From an uncultured Eubacteriales bacterium (GTDB lineage Bacteria > Bacillota > Clostridia > Christensenellales > Aristaeellaceae), in the NCBI GenBank assembly GCA_902778995.1, contig CACYZW010000018.1, forward strand, positions 1 through 52,689: a stretch of 52,689 bases of DNA. Reading direction: 5' to 3'. The number at the start of each line of letters is the position of its first letter. Position 1 is the stretch's first letter. Position numbers and translations under genes: made by a program. Below are positions 16,329 to 25,566 of the stretch, piece by piece. The notes beneath the pieces were generated by a model. It worked only from the letters and a program-made list of their open reading frames with translations, was not told where the DNA came from and ran no database searches.

Positions 16329-17339
16329 TCAAACCAGTCCGGCCACGTTTTCGGCGCGGTAGCCCAGCTCGTCGATCAGCTTTTGCCGGTCGGGGAGGGA
16401 GGACATCAGCACCTTTGTGTTGCCCTCCAGTGAAACGCCCTCCAGGCCCGCGGGCACCAGCACGCTGTCGAAGGCGTCCAGGGCCATCTCGTCGTCGCCC
16501 CACCGCAGCGTGCACGGGCTCATGGGGGTGAGGAACAGCATCCTGCCGCTCTCGAGGGGCATTTTTCCGGACAGATTCAAGCGGCACAGCTCAAAGTGGC
16601 TGTCCGAGATGTAATAGGTGCGGCTGCCGCCCTTGCAAAGCACCGTGGTGCCCTCGTTCTTTTCAAGCTGCAATTCGCTTCGGCACACGTCCAGCGCCTT
16701 ATCCACCTGCAGCTCCCTGGGCTTGCCGTCCGCGAACACGCGGCCCCAGTCCCAGAGACGGTAATTGATGTCCGTAGACTGCCCGATTTCATAGCACAGT
16801 ATGCCTTCACCCACGGCGTGCACCATGCCCTCGGGGATGTAGTAAACGTCACCGGGCTGTACGTTCTTCCAGCGCAGGCATTCCTCTATCCTGCCCTCCG
16901 CAACGATCTTCTCCAGCGGCTCGCCCCTGGTGTCCACGCCGTAGACGATGCGCGCGCCGGGCTCGGCGTTGAGTATGATCCAGGCCTCGCTCTTGCCGCT
17001 CTTGTTCTCGTTTTTCGCGGCGTAGTCGTCCCCGGGATGTACCTGTACCGAGAGCGGCATCATCGTATCCAACAGCTTCAGCAACAGCGGGAATTCTCCG
17101 CCGGATATGCCCGTCAGCCCTTCGCCCCATAGCTCGATCATGCGGGACAGGGGCTTGCCTGCGTGAATGCCGTTGGACACCATGCTCTCGTGCTCCGGCA
17201 GGGCGGAGATTTCAAGGCTCTCGCCGGTGGCGCCGGCGGGTGCGTCCTTCATCAGCGTGTCGCGCAGCATGTGTCCGCCCCAAGGGGTTTCTTCACCGTG
17301 TCGGAAAGTGGGGGCCATCAAAAGTGGATATAAAATCAT
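16329..17339 (-). CDS. manA: Mannose-6-phosphate isomerase, class I
   Basis: A 336-residue cupin-fold zinc enzyme that interconverts mannose-6-phosphate and fructose-6-phosphate. Zinc and active-site motifs are SVQVHPGDDYA, GKSEAWIIL, IPEGMVHAVGEG and the CYEIGQSTDINYRLWDW stretch. ATG 17339 (MILYPLL) is chosen over the upstream in-frame ATG because AAGGAGG lies eight bases before it. It is preceded by its own promoter (17419-17447). Downstream lies an RptB element rather than a partner gene, so it seems monocistronic. Confidence 0.93.
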   Translation of the reverse strand: MILYPLLMAPTFRHGEETPWGGHMLRDTLMKDAPAGATGESLEISALPEHESMVSNGIHAGKPLSRMIELWGEGLTGISGGEFPLLLKLLDTMMPLSVQVHPGDDYAAKNENKSGKSEAWIILNAEPGARIVYGVDTRGEPLEKIVAEGRIEECLRWKNVQPGDVYYIPEGMVHAVGEGILCYEIGQSTDINYRLWDWGRVFADGKPRELQVDKALDVCRSELQLEKNEGTTVLCKGGSRTYYISDSHFELCRLNLSGKMPLESGRMLFLTPMSPCTLRWGDDEMALDAFDSVLVPAGLEGVSLEGNTKVLMSSLPDRQKLIDELGYRAENVAGLV

Positions 17340-17418
17340 GTTCACATCCTCCTTCTTCTTTGCGCCCTTTCGCCGTCGCAATGACGGATGAAAGCGCTTG
17401 CAAAAGCTGCCGGCGTGA

Positions 17419-17447
17419 ATTATACTGGTACAGTGACAGGGCTGCAA
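17419..17447 (-). promoter_or_regulatory. Sigma-A promoter of manA
   Basis: On the minus strand TTGCAG (17447-17442), 17-bp spacer, TATAAT (17424-17419). Confidence 0.7.
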
Positions 17448-17519
17448 ATGTATAATTGTGCCAGCCAATCATAATGTAACATGATGTGGCCGTTATGTCA
17501 AGAGAAAGGAAAGAGGACT

Positions 17520-19838
17520 GTGCAAAAAATACACTCGGTCAGCGTGCGCGCACTGGCGGAATTCGCCTTTGAAAAGGGTGATCTGATACCGGCGCGGCGG
17601 GCGGCGGCGCGCATGCGCGAGGGTGTGCGCGGGCATCAGGCACTGCAACAGCTGTTGCCGGTCACCTGGCGCAGCGAGGTGGATGTTTCCAGGGATATTC
17701 CCGTGGAAGGGCATATACTGCGCGTCCACGGCCGGGCGGACGGGGTGTACCTTGACAGGGATTGCGTGCGCGTCCTCGAGATCAAGACGACGGCAAAGGA
17801 TCCTTCGTCGATACTGAAATACGACTATCCCGTCCATTGGGCCCAGGGGGAGATTTACGCGGCGCTGTTTTGCCTGAACGAGGGGGCAGAGCAGGCTGAG
17901 GTGCGCCTGACCTACGCCCGCCTGGACGGGAAAAAGCGGGAATTCAGCGAGGATTACAACGCCTGGGAGCTTGAAGAACGACTGATGGCCTACGCCGTGC
18001 CCTATCTGCGCTGGATTGCCGCCGTGGACGATTGGAAGGACGAATCCCGTCCCACGCTGGACAGCCTGAGCTTTCCCTTCGATACCTACCGGGAGGGCCA
18101 GCGGGACATGGCTGCGGCGGTCTACATGGCCATGCGGGATCACGCGAACGCAGTGATCGAAGCGCCCACCGGTATTGGCAAGACCGCCGCGGCGCTGTTT
18201 GGCGCGCTCAAGGCGCTGGGGAAGGGCCATGTGACGGCGATATTCTACCTTACCGCCCGCACCACGGGGCGCAAGGCCGCCGAGGACGCGCTCGATTTGA
18301 TGCGCGCCGGCGGGCTGACCCTGCGCAGCGTGACCATCTCCGCCAAGGAGAAGGTCTGCCCGATGGAAAAGGCGGATTGCATGGGCTGTCAGCTGGCGGC
18401 GGGCTACTACGACCGGCGGCGGGACGCCCTGAGGGAAGCGCTTTCCATGCAGCGGCTGGATGCCGACGCCATACTGGATTTATCGCGGGCGCACGCGCTC
18501 TGTCCCTTCGAGCTGTCGCTGGATGTCTCCGAAATCGCGGACGTGGTCATATGCGATTACAATTACGTGTTCGACCCCAAGGTGCGACTGAGGCGCTATT
18601 TCGACGGCAAATCCAGAGCGGGACTGCTGGTGGACGAAGCCCACAACCTGGCCGACCGCGCCCGCGACATGCTTTCTGCGGAGCTTTCCGGGACAAAGGC
18701 CGCCGCGGTTCTCGGCATGGTGACGCAGTTTGAAGGGCCGGACAGCCCGATGGGAAGCCTGCTCGCCGAACTGTTGGCGGCGCTGGATGACGAGGACGCG
18801 GAGAGGGAATGCAGCTCGGACATGCCGCAGAGCATCGTCGAGGCGGCCCGGCGCTTTGCCGAAATCGCCGGGGAGCTGGAGCCCGTGGAGCCGGAGCTGG
18901 TGGACTTTGTGTACGAGGTGCAATGGTTTGCGCGGGTATCCAGGCAATTTGATCCGGACACCTACAGGGCATTGATCGCGCCGGGCGAGAAATACCTGAC
19001 CGTGTGCCTCCGGTGCTTCGACCCGTCGGCTTATCTGCGCAAAGTGTTGTCACGGGTGGGCGGCTGTGCCCTGTTTTCCGCCACCCTTGCGCCGATGGAA
19101 TATTACGCGGCGCTGCTTGGCGCGGACGGCGAGGCGGATACGGTCCTGCGGCTGGAATCGCCCTTCCCGAGGGAAAACCTTTATGTGGCGCGGATGCCTG
19201 TCGCCGTGGGCATGAAGGATCGGGAACGCACGCTGAACGCCGTATGTCAGGTCATCCGCGCGATGGCCCAGGCGAAGCCAGGGAACTACCTGGCCTGCTT
19301 TCCTTCTTACGCCTATATGACCCAGGCATTCCGGCATTATCGGCTGCTTTGGCCCAATGACGACGTCGTCTGCCAGCGGTCGGGCATGGGGGAGCGGGCG
19401 CGACTCGAATTCATAGAGCGCTTCCAGCCCGCCCCCCGAAGCAGCCTCGTGGGCTTCGTGGTGCTGGGCGGCGTGTTTGCGGAAGGCGTGGATTTGCCCG
19501 AGGATCGCCTTTCCGGCGCAGCCATCGTCTCCACGGGCATACCACAGCCCAGCGCCGAGCTGGAGCTGCTCAGCGAACAGATGGACGACGGCGACGGCGG
19601 CGGCTACGACGCGGCCTATGTCTACCCCGGCCTGCGCAGGGTGCTCCAGGCCGCAGGCCGGGTGATCCGCACCGAATCGGACCGGGGCGTGGTGCTGCTG
19701 ATGGACGTGCGCTATCGCCAGGAAAAATACCGCCTGCTGATGCCGCCGCACTGGGAGGTGCGGGATGTGAAAAAGCTGAGCACGCTTAAATCGGAGTTGG
19801 AAGCGTTTTGGAATGAAAAAGGGGGAATCGGGGAGTGA
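17520..19838 (+). CDS. XPD/DinG-like Fe-S DNA helicase with N-terminal PD-(D/E)XK domain
   Basis: This 772-residue superfamily 2 helicase has Walker A EAPTGIGKTAA (about 214-224), DEAH at about 372-375 and motif VI QAAGRVIRTESDRG near the C-terminus. Four cysteines (C280, C287, C290, C328) between motifs I and II are placed as in the Fe-S domain of XPD and DinG. The first ~170 residues contain HGRADGVY followed by VLEIKTTA, a PD-(D/E)XK nuclease pattern similar to Cas4/AddB-type domains, then WAQGEIYA. It likely processes branched or damaged DNA. GTG 17520 is preferred (GGAAAGAGG just upstream); ATG 17481 would add 13 residues. Confidence 0.85.
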   Translation: MQKIHSVSVRALAEFAFEKGDLIPARRAAARMREGVRGHQALQQLLPVTWRSEVDVSRDIPVEGHILRVHGRADGVYLDRDCVRVLEIKTTAKDPSSILKYDYPVHWAQGEIYAALFCLNEGAEQAEVRLTYARLDGKKREFSEDYNAWELEERLMAYAVPYLRWIAAVDDWKDESRPTLDSLSFPFDTYREGQRDMAAAVYMAMRDHANAVIEAPTGIGKTAAALFGALKALGKGHVTAIFYLTARTTGRKAAEDALDLMRAGGLTLRSVTISAKEKVCPMEKADCMGCQLAAGYYDRRRDALREALSMQRLDADAILDLSRAHALCPFELSLDVSEIADVVICDYNYVFDPKVRLRRYFDGKSRAGLLVDEAHNLADRARDMLSAELSGTKAAAVLGMVTQFEGPDSPMGSLLAELLAALDDEDAERECSSDMPQSIVEAARRFAEIAGELEPVEPELVDFVYEVQWFARVSRQFDPDTYRALIAPGEKYLTVCLRCFDPSAYLRKVLSRVGGCALFSATLAPMEYYAALLGADGEADTVLRLESPFPRENLYVARMPVAVGMKDRERTLNAVCQVIRAMAQAKPGNYLACFPSYAYMTQAFRHYRLLWPNDDVVCQRSGMGERARLEFIERFQPAPRSSLVGFVVLGGVFAEGVDLPEDRLSGAAIVSTGIPQPSAELELLSEQMDDGDGGGYDAAYVYPGLRRVLQAAGRVIRTESDRGVVLLMDVRYRQEKYRLLMPPHWEVRDVKKLSTLKSELEAFWNEKGGIGE

Positions 19839-19888
19839 CCCTTTGCAGACGGGCCTGTGATTTAACACATTATCAAAGTAACATGGTA

Positions 19889-19916
19889 TTGACATCTGAA
19901 AATGTCGTGCTATAAT
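19889..19916 (+). promoter_or_regulatory. Sigma-A promoter of the tryptophan-type transporter operon
   Basis: TTGACA (19889-19894), 16-bp spacer, TATAAT (19911-19916). The transcript would begin near 19923 and carry a leader of about 280 nt before the first structural gene. Confidence 0.8.
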
Positions 19917-19950
19917 GCGAATCAAACGCACGGGAAAGGTGGAGATGGAC

Positions 19951-20121
19951 ATGAAGCGCGAGTATCGCCCTGAACGTTCTGTCTCCCGCCGCGATATGGC
20001 TCCTGCCATGTCCCGTTGCAATGCCATTAACAGCGCAGTGCGTTTTTCCAACGCCCTGCGCTTTAACTTTTTTGGCTTCTGGTTTACGAGGAAACCCATC
20101 CGTGAGAGTTACAGCCTGTAA
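19951..20121 (+). CDS. Leader peptide, 56 aa, with a Phe/Trp-rich end
   Basis: The start ATG 19951 has GGAG seven bases upstream (a second ATG lies at 19945). The peptide is basic, and its C-terminal part contains RFNFFGFWFTRKP, with five Phe and the only Trp (UGG at 20080-20082) within eight residues. The stop is at 20119-20121. The codons after the Trp overlap one strand of an antiterminator (20095-20108). A ribosome paused at UGG would stop just short of that strand, and one reaching the stop would cover it. This is the arrangement of an attenuation leader. The peptide is longer than typical enterobacterial leaders, so a nascent-chain arrest mechanism is possible too. I know no named family for it. 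Confidence 0.7.
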   Translation: MKREYRPERSVSRRDMAPAMSRCNAINSAVRFSNALRFNFFGFWFTRKPIRESYSL

Positions 20122-20168
20122 ATATCGGGTTCATCAAGGCGGCTCTCCCGGATGGGAGGGCCGCTTTT
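20095..20168 (+). promoter_or_regulatory. Antiterminator/terminator switch of the transporter operon
   Basis: Terminator: 20137-20149 pairs with 20154-20166 (13 bp including two G-U pairs, 4-nt loop GGAT), followed by TTTTAT. Antiterminator: 20095-20108 pairs with 20143-20156 in 13 of 14 positions, which uses the 5' arm and loop of the terminator. The two structures exclude each other. The 5' antiterminator strand lies inside the leader ORF, between its Trp codon and its stop. Low charged tRNA-Trp would thus favour read-through into the transporter genes. Confidence 0.75.
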
Positions 20169-20200
20169 ATGATACATTCAAACTGAGGAGGAAACCCAAC

Positions 20201-21142
20201 ATGAAGAAGCTGCTTGCCATCCTGATCGCCGTCCTGCTCTGCGCTGGCATGACAACCGTTGCCGAGGAGACCTATACCGTGGGCATCTGCCAGCTGGTGC
20301 AGCATCCCGCGCTGGACGCCGCCACCCAGGGCTTCCAGGACGCCCTGGCCGAGAAGCTGCCGGGCGCCGTGACCTTTGACGTGCAGAACGCCTCCGGCGA
20401 TTCCAACACCTGCTCCACCATTGTCAACGGCTTTGTGGCCGACGGCGTCGATCTCATCATGGCCAACGCCACCCCGGCGCTGCAGGCCGCCGTGGCCGCC
20501 ACGGGCGACATCCCGATCCTGGGCACCTCCGTCACCGACTACGCCACCGCGCTGGACATCGGCGACTGGAGCGGCGCGACGGGCATGAACGTGTCCGGCA
20601 CCAGCGACCTGGCCCCGCTGGATCAGCAGGCCGCGATGCTCAATGAGCTGTTCCCGGACGCGAAGGTCGTGGGCCTGCTCTACTGCTCCGCCGAGCCCAA
20701 TAGCAAGTATCAGGTGGACGTGATCACCGGGTATCTGGCGGACATGGGCTATGAATGCGTGGAATACACCTTCGCCGATTCCAACGACGTGGCCTCCGTC
20801 ACACAATCCGCCTGCGACGGCTGCGACGTGATCTACATTCCCACCGACAACACCGCCGCTTCCTGCACCGAGGCCATCCGCAACGTGGTGGAGCCCGCCG
20901 CGAAGCCCGTCATCGCCGGCGAGGAGGGCATCTGCAAGGGCTGCGGCGTGGCGACGCTGTCCATCAGCTACTACGACCTGGGCTACGCCACCGGCGAGAT
21001 GGCCAGTGAGGTGCTGGCGAACGGCGCGGACGTGGCGACCATGGATGTGCGCTTCGCCCCCAACGTCACCAAGGAGTACAACGCCGAGCTGTGCGCCCTG
21101 CTGGGCGTGACCGTTCCCGAGGACTACGCGGCCATACAATAA
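20201..21142 (+). CDS. ABC transporter substrate-binding protein (TrpX-like)
   Basis: A 313-residue periplasmic-binding-protein-like receptor of the ABC_sub_bind family, with a signal peptide (MKKLLAILIAVLLCAG, cleavage near residue 21). The mature start YTVGICQLVQHPALDAATQG is typical, and further motifs are LIMANATPALQA, GTSVTDY and IYIPTDNTAA. Clostridial relatives are usually annotated as tryptophan ABC transporter receptors. The Trp-containing leader and the neighbouring trp genes support that substrate. AGGAGG lies nine bases before ATG 20201. It is the first of three genes (receptor, permease, ATPase). Confidence 0.88.
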   Translation: MKKLLAILIAVLLCAGMTTVAEETYTVGICQLVQHPALDAATQGFQDALAEKLPGAVTFDVQNASGDSNTCSTIVNGFVADGVDLIMANATPALQAAVAATGDIPILGTSVTDYATALDIGDWSGATGMNVSGTSDLAPLDQQAAMLNELFPDAKVVGLLYCSAEPNSKYQVDVITGYLADMGYECVEYTFADSNDVASVTQSACDGCDVIYIPTDNTAASCTEAIRNVVEPAAKPVIAGEEGICKGCGVATLSISYYDLGYATGEMASEVLANGADVATMDVRFAPNVTKEYNAELCALLGVTVPEDYAAIQ

Positions 21143-21196
21143 CCCATCATCGGGAGGGGGGCGAACCCCCTCCCCAAACCGTTTGGAGGAATCAAC

Positions 21197-22111
21197 TTGA
21201 ACCTGACGTCTCTATTAAACGCTCTTCCCGGCGCGGTGGCCCAGGGGTTGATCTGGGGCATCATGGCCATCGGCGTGTACATCACCTACCGGGTGCTGGA
21301 TCTGGCGGACCTGACCGTGGACGGCACGATGGCCACCGGCGGCGCGGTGTGCGTGATGCTGATGCTGAACGGCTGGAACGTGTGGCTGGCGCTGCTGTGC
21401 GCCATCGTCGCCGGCATGCTTGCGGGACTGGTGACCGGCGTGTTCCACACCGCCATGGGCATCCCGCCGATCCTTTCCGGCATATTGACCCAGCTTTCGC
21501 TGTATTCCGTCAACCTGGCCATCATGGATTTCAAGGCCAACCAGGGGATCAATGTCACCAAATACCCGCTGATCGTCAGTCAGCGGAACGTGCGGGCACT
21601 GGCTCCGGACAATCCGATCTTCATCGCCCTTCTGTTCCTTACTGCACTGATCGGGATTCTCTACTGGTTCTTCGGCACGGAGCTGGGCAGCAGCCTGCGT
21701 TCCACCGGAGCGAACGAGGCCATGAGCCGCGCCCAGGGCATCAACACCAACATCGCCAAGATACTGGGCTTGATGATCTCCAACGGCATCGTGGCGCTGT
21801 CCTCGGCGCTGCTGGCCCACTACCAGGGCTTCGTGGACGTGAACATGGGCCGCGGTGCCATCGTGATCGGCCTGGCCGCCGTCATCATCAGCCAGGTGAT
21901 GTTCGGGCGGGTGTTCCGCAATTTCGCACTGAAGCTGGTCGGCGTGGCCGTCGGCGCAGTGATATACTACATCGTCATACAGGTGGTGCTGTGGCTGGGG
22001 CTGAACACGAACCTGCTGAAGCTGCTGAGCGCGCTGATCGTGGCGGTGTTCCTGGCCGTGCCCTACTGGAGAGACCGGGCGGGGCAGAGGGGAGGGCGGA
22101 ACCATGCTTGA
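21197..22111 (+). CDS. ABC transporter permease (TrpY-like)
   Basis: A 304-residue membrane protein with about eight to nine hydrophobic segments, related to BPD_transp_2 permeases (the YtrF/LivH-like group that accompanies ABC_sub_bind receptors). Recognisable parts are IWGIMAIGVYITYRVLDLAD with LTVDGTMATGG close behind it, and GANEAMSRAQGINTNIAKIL in the cytoplasmic loop. It starts with TTG at 21197, with GGAGGA six bases upstream. Its end overlaps the ATPase gene by 8 bp. Function: the membrane channel of the presumed tryptophan importer. Confidence 0.87.
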   Translation: MNLTSLLNALPGAVAQGLIWGIMAIGVYITYRVLDLADLTVDGTMATGGAVCVMLMLNGWNVWLALLCAIVAGMLAGLVTGVFHTAMGIPPILSGILTQLSLYSVNLAIMDFKANQGINVTKYPLIVSQRNVRALAPDNPIFIALLFLTALIGILYWFFGTELGSSLRSTGANEAMSRAQGINTNIAKILGLMISNGIVALSSALLAHYQGFVDVNMGRGAIVIGLAAVIISQVMFGRVFRNFALKLVGVAVGAVIYYIVIQVVLWLGLNTNLLKLLSALIVAVFLAVPYWRDRAGQRGGRNHA

Positions 22112-22898
22112 ACTGGTCAACGTGCGCAAGACCTTCAATCCGAAGACCGTCAACGAGAAGGTCGCGCTGAACGGCGTGAACCTTCGGTTGGAAGACGGCG
22201 ACTTCGTGACCGTCATTGGCGGCAACGGCGCGGGCAAGAGCACCATGCTGAACGCCATCGCCGGGGTGTGGCCCATCGACAGCGGGCGCATCGCCATCGA
22301 CGGCTATGAGCTTACCCATCTGCCGGAGCACCGCCGCGCCGCGCTGCTGGGGCGGGTGTTCCAGGATCCCATGACCGGTACCGCTGCCACCATGCAGATC
22401 GAGGAAAACCTGGCGCTGGCGGCGCGGCGTGGACAGCGGCGCACCCTGCGCGTGGGCATCACCCGACAGGAGCGCGCCGCCTATCGCGACAAGCTGGCGG
22501 CGCTGGGTCTGGGTCTGGAAAATCGCATGACGGCGAAGGTGGGCCTGCTCTCCGGCGGCCAACGGCAGGCGCTGACGCTTCTGATGGCTACGCTGAAAAA
22601 GCCGCAGCTGCTGCTTTTGGACGAGCACACCGCCGCCCTGGACCCGCGCACCGCCCAGAAGGTGCTGGAGTTATCCGAGCGGATCGTCACCGAAAACGGC
22701 CTGATGACACTGATGGTCACCCACAACATGCGCGACGCCATACGCTATGGCAACCGGCTGATCATGATGAACGAGGGCCGCGTGATCCTGGACATCGCCG
22801 GTGAAGAAAAGAAGCGCCTCACCGTGGAAATACTCATGGACGCCTTCGCCAAGGCCAGCGGCGAGGCTTTCGCCAACGACAGGATATTGCTGTCCTGA
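22104..22898 (+). CDS. ABC transporter ATP-binding protein (TrpZ-like)
   Basis: A 264-residue ATPase with Walker A GGNGAGKST (about 45-53), signature LSGGQRQALTL, Walker B LLLLDEHTAALDP and the switch His in THNMRDAIRYG. It lacks membrane segments and powers the upstream permease. It is translationally coupled through the 8-bp overlap. The operon converges on trpA; the 75-bp gap has a T-rich stretch (TTTTTGTTTT near 22940) but no convincing stem. Confidence 0.9.
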   Translation: MLELVNVRKTFNPKTVNEKVALNGVNLRLEDGDFVTVIGGNGAGKSTMLNAIAGVWPIDSGRIAIDGYELTHLPEHRRAALLGRVFQDPMTGTAATMQIEENLALAARRGQRRTLRVGITRQERAAYRDKLAALGLGLENRMTAKVGLLSGGQRQALTLLMATLKKPQLLLLDEHTAALDPRTAQKVLELSERIVTENGLMTLMVTHNMRDAIRYGNRLIMMNEGRVILDIAGEEKKRLTVEILMDAFAKASGEAFANDRILLS

Positions 22899-22973
22899 TA
22901 ATACTCTACTCGGCCTGAAATGCGGCATCCGTGGGCGCCTTTTTGTTTTCCGAAAATATGGATAACTGCCGTA

Positions 22974-23765
22974 TCACGCGCCCACGCCCTCCTTCATCGA
23001 TTTCACGTATTCATACACGTATTCCGGGGCCTCTTTTCCGTGTTCGGCGATCAGGCGCACGATGGCGCTGCCCACGATGGCCCCGTCTGAGAGGTCTGCC
23101 ATTTTCCTTGCCTGCGCCGGGGTGGAGATGCCGAAGCCCACGGCGCACGGTATGGAGGTGTTCTCACGGACCAGCTTCACCATCGCGCCGATGTCGGTGG
23201 TGATTTCGCTGCGCACACCGGTGACGCCCATGGACGATACGATGTACAGGAAGCCTTCGGCCTCCCTGGCGATCATGGCCACACGGTTCTCGCTGGTGGG
23301 GGCGATGAGACTGACAAAGTCCAGGCCCCGCGCTCGGCAGGCCGGGGCGAACTCCTCCTTTTCCTCATAGGGCACGTCGGGCAGGATCATGCCGTCGATG
23401 CCCGCCCCCGCGCACTGGTCGCAGAAGCGGTCGATCCCATAGGAGAACACCACGTTGGCGTAGGTCATGAACACCATGGGCGCCGTTACATCCCTGCGCA
23501 GCGCCTTCACCATCTCAAAAATCCTGTCGGTGGTCACGCCGCCCCTGAGCGCGCGCTCGTTGGCCGCCTGGATCACCGGCCCCTCGGCGGTGGGGTCGGA
23601 GAAGGGAATGCCCAATTCGATGAGATCCGCCCCGCCCCTGACTGCCGCCCGCACGCAGGACGCGGTGGTCGCAAGATCGGGGTCGCCGCAGGTGATGAAG
23701 GCGATAAACGCCTTGCTATGGTTGGCAGCGGAACTTCCGCCAAATGCCCTTGCGATATTACTCAC
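22974..23765 (-). CDS. trpA: Tryptophan synthase alpha chain
   Basis: This 263-residue TIM-barrel enzyme cleaves indole-3-glycerol phosphate to indole and glyceraldehyde-3-phosphate. The catalytic Glu lies in [16 protein letters not shown]. In the same stretch the second acid is Glu where E. coli has Asp60, a substitution I recall as common in Clostridia. MGVTGVR and the phosphate loop [10 protein letters not shown] are present. It overlaps trpB by 8 bp and is the last gene of the operon, so its product pairs with TrpB made from the same transcript. Confidence 0.97.
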   Translation of the reverse strand: MSNIARAFGGSSAANHSKAFIAFITCGDPDLATTASCVRAAVRGGADLIELGIPFSDPTAEGPVIQAANERALRGGVTTDRIFEMVKALRRDVTAPMVFMTYANVVFSYGIDRFCDQCAGAGIDGMILPDVPYEEKEEFAPACRARGLDFVSLIAPTSENRVAMIAREAEGFLYIVSSMGVTGVRSEITTDIGAMVKLVRENTSIPCAVGFGISTPAQARKMADLSDGAIVGSAIVRLIAEHGKEAPEYVYEYVKSMKEGVGA

Positions 23766-24948
23766 TGATATTCTCCCCCCTGTAGCGGGCGATGGCAGCG
23801 CAGTCCTTGTCGCCCCGGCCTGAAATGTTGATGACCATAATCTGTTCCCTGCCCATCGTCGGCGCCAGCTTCATGGCATGGGCTACCGCGTGGGCGGATT
23901 CGATGGCGGGGATGATGCCTTCCATGCGGGACAGGTATTCGAAGGCGCTGACGGCTTCCTCGTCGGTCACGGGCACGTACTCCGCCCGTCCGGTGTCGTG
24001 CAGCCAAGCGTGCTCCGGGCCGATGCCGGGGTAATCCAGGCCCGCCGAGATGGAATACACCGGCGCGATCTGGCCGTATTCGTCCTGGCAGAAGTAGGAC
24101 TTCATGCCGTGAAAGATGCCCAGCTTGCCCGTTGCGATGGTGGCGGCGGTCTCGAAGGTGTCCACGCCCCGCCCGGCGGCCTCGCAGCCGATCAGGCGCA
24201 CGGATTGATCATCTATGAAGTGATAGAACGCGCCGATGGCGTTGGAGCCTCCGCCCACGCAGGCCAGCACCGCGTCAGGCAGGCGGCCCTCCCTTTCCAT
24301 GATCTGCGCCTTGATCTCCCGGCTGATGACCGCCTGGAAATCCCGCACGAGGGTGGGGAAGGGGTGCGGCCCCATCACGCTGCCCAGGCAGTAGTGGGTG
24401 TCGGCAATGCGGTTGGTCCACTCCCGCATGGCGGCAGACACGGCGTCCTTCAACGTGCCGGTGCCGGTCTCCACGGGGATGACCTCCGCTCCCAGGAGGC
24501 GCATCCGGTACACGTTCAGCGCCTGTCGGACGGTGTCCTCCCTGCCCATGAACACCACGCACTTCATGCCCATAAGCGCCGCAGCGGTGGCGGTGCCCAC
24601 GCCGTGCTGGCCCGCGCCGGTCTCGGCGATCAGCCGGGTCTTGCCCATGCGCTTCGCCAGCAGCGCCTGCCCCAGCACGTTGTTGATCTTGTGGGCCCCG
24701 GTGTGGTTCAGGTCCTCCCGCTTTAAATAGACTGTTGCCCCGCCCAGATCGGCGGTCATGCGCTTTGCGAAGTACAGCCGGCTGGGACGGCCCGCGTATT
24801 CGTTGAACAGCGCCGTCAGTTCCGCCTGAAACGACGGGTCGGCCTTGGCTTCGCTGTAGGCGGCTTCCAGCTCGATCACGGCGTTCATCAGCGTCTCTGG
24901 GATGTACTGCCCGCCGTGGACGCCGAAGCGCCCGCTTGAATTGGTCAT
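23758..24948 (-). CDS. trpB: Tryptophan synthase beta chain
   Basis: A 396-residue PLP enzyme that condenses indole with serine to form tryptophan. It has the TrpB opening [16 protein letters not shown], the PLP lysine in [15 protein letters not shown], the [15 protein letters not shown] loop, the phosphate loop [10 protein letters not shown] and the C-terminal [10 protein letters not shown]. This is the canonical TrpB1 form that partners TrpA. AGGAGG lies seven bases before the ATG, three bases after the trpF stop. Confidence 0.97.
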   Translation of the reverse strand: MTNSSGRFGVHGGQYIPETLMNAVIELEAAYSEAKADPSFQAELTALFNEYAGRPSRLYFAKRMTADLGGATVYLKREDLNHTGAHKINNVLGQALLAKRMGKTRLIAETGAGQHGVGTATAAALMGMKCVVFMGREDTVRQALNVYRMRLLGAEVIPVETGTGTLKDAVSAAMREWTNRIADTHYCLGSVMGPHPFPTLVRDFQAVISREIKAQIMEREGRLPDAVLACVGGGSNAIGAFYHFIDDQSVRLIGCEAAGRGVDTFETAATIATGKLGIFHGMKSYFCQDEYGQIAPVYSISAGLDYPGIGPEHAWLHDTGRAEYVPVTDEEAVSAFEYLSRMEGIIPAIESAHAVAHAMKLAPTMGREQIMVINISGRGDKDCAAIARYRGENISE

Positions 24949-24951
24949 GCC

Positions 24952-25566
24952 CTATCCCTCCTGATTTGCGTTTCTCACCGCGTTCACAAACGCGGTCATC
25001 TTCATAACATCCTTCACGCCGTCCGTCTCGATGCCGCTGGACACGTCCACGGCAAAGGGACGGAGGGCTTTGACGGCCTGCGCCACGTTCTCCGGGCCAA
25101 GGCCGCCCGCCAGGAAGCAGGGCCGGTCAAAGCCCTTCAGTATCGTCCAGTCAAACGCGCTGCCGGTGCCGCCCGCGCCGTGGTCAAGCAGGATGTGGTC
25201 GGCCGTGCTTGCTCTGGCCCTTTGCAGATCATGGACCCCGTCTATGCGAAACGCCTGGATCAGTGGCCTGTCGATCAGCGCCCGCAGAGCCTGGATATAG
25301 TCCTCATCCTCGCCGCCGTGGAGCTGGGCGATGTCTATGACGCCATCCTTCAACAGCGCCGACACGACTTCCGGAGCCTCGTTGACAAAAACGCCGACGG
25401 CGCTGATGCCTGAATCCAGCTTCTCGCGCAGGGCTTTTGCCCTTTCAGGCGAGACATAGCGCCTGCTCCTCCGGGTGAACACGAAGCCGATGTAATCCGG
25501 TGTCAGGGCATTGGCCCATTCGATGTCGCAGGGCCGCGTCAGCCCGCACAGCTTGATTCGCGTCAT
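24952..25566 (-). CDS. trpF: Phosphoribosylanthranilate isomerase
   Basis: A 204-residue TIM barrel that performs the Amadori rearrangement of phosphoribosylanthranilate. KLCGLTR carries the catalytic Cys; DYIGFVFTRRSRRYVSPE, AQLHGGED, LLDHGAGGTGSAFDW and the phosphate loop VDVSSGIETDGVKD follow. Start and trpC stop overlap (ATGA), so the genes are coupled. It is a separate protein rather than a TrpCF fusion. Confidence 0.95.
   Translation of the reverse strand: MTRIKLCGLTRPCDIEWANALTPDYIGFVFTRRSRRYVSPERAKALREKLDSGISAVGVFVNEAPEVVSALLKDGVIDIAQLHGGEDEDYIQALRALIDRPLIQAFRIDGVHDLQRARASTADHILLDHGAGGTGSAFDWTILKGFDRPCFLAGGLGPENVAQAVKALRPFAVDVSSGIETDGVKDVMKMTAFVNAVRNANQEG

Noticed and set aside
22899..22973. 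Bidirectional terminator between the transporter operon and trpA
   Set aside because: There is a T-rich run near 22940 but I could not find a convincing stem before it.
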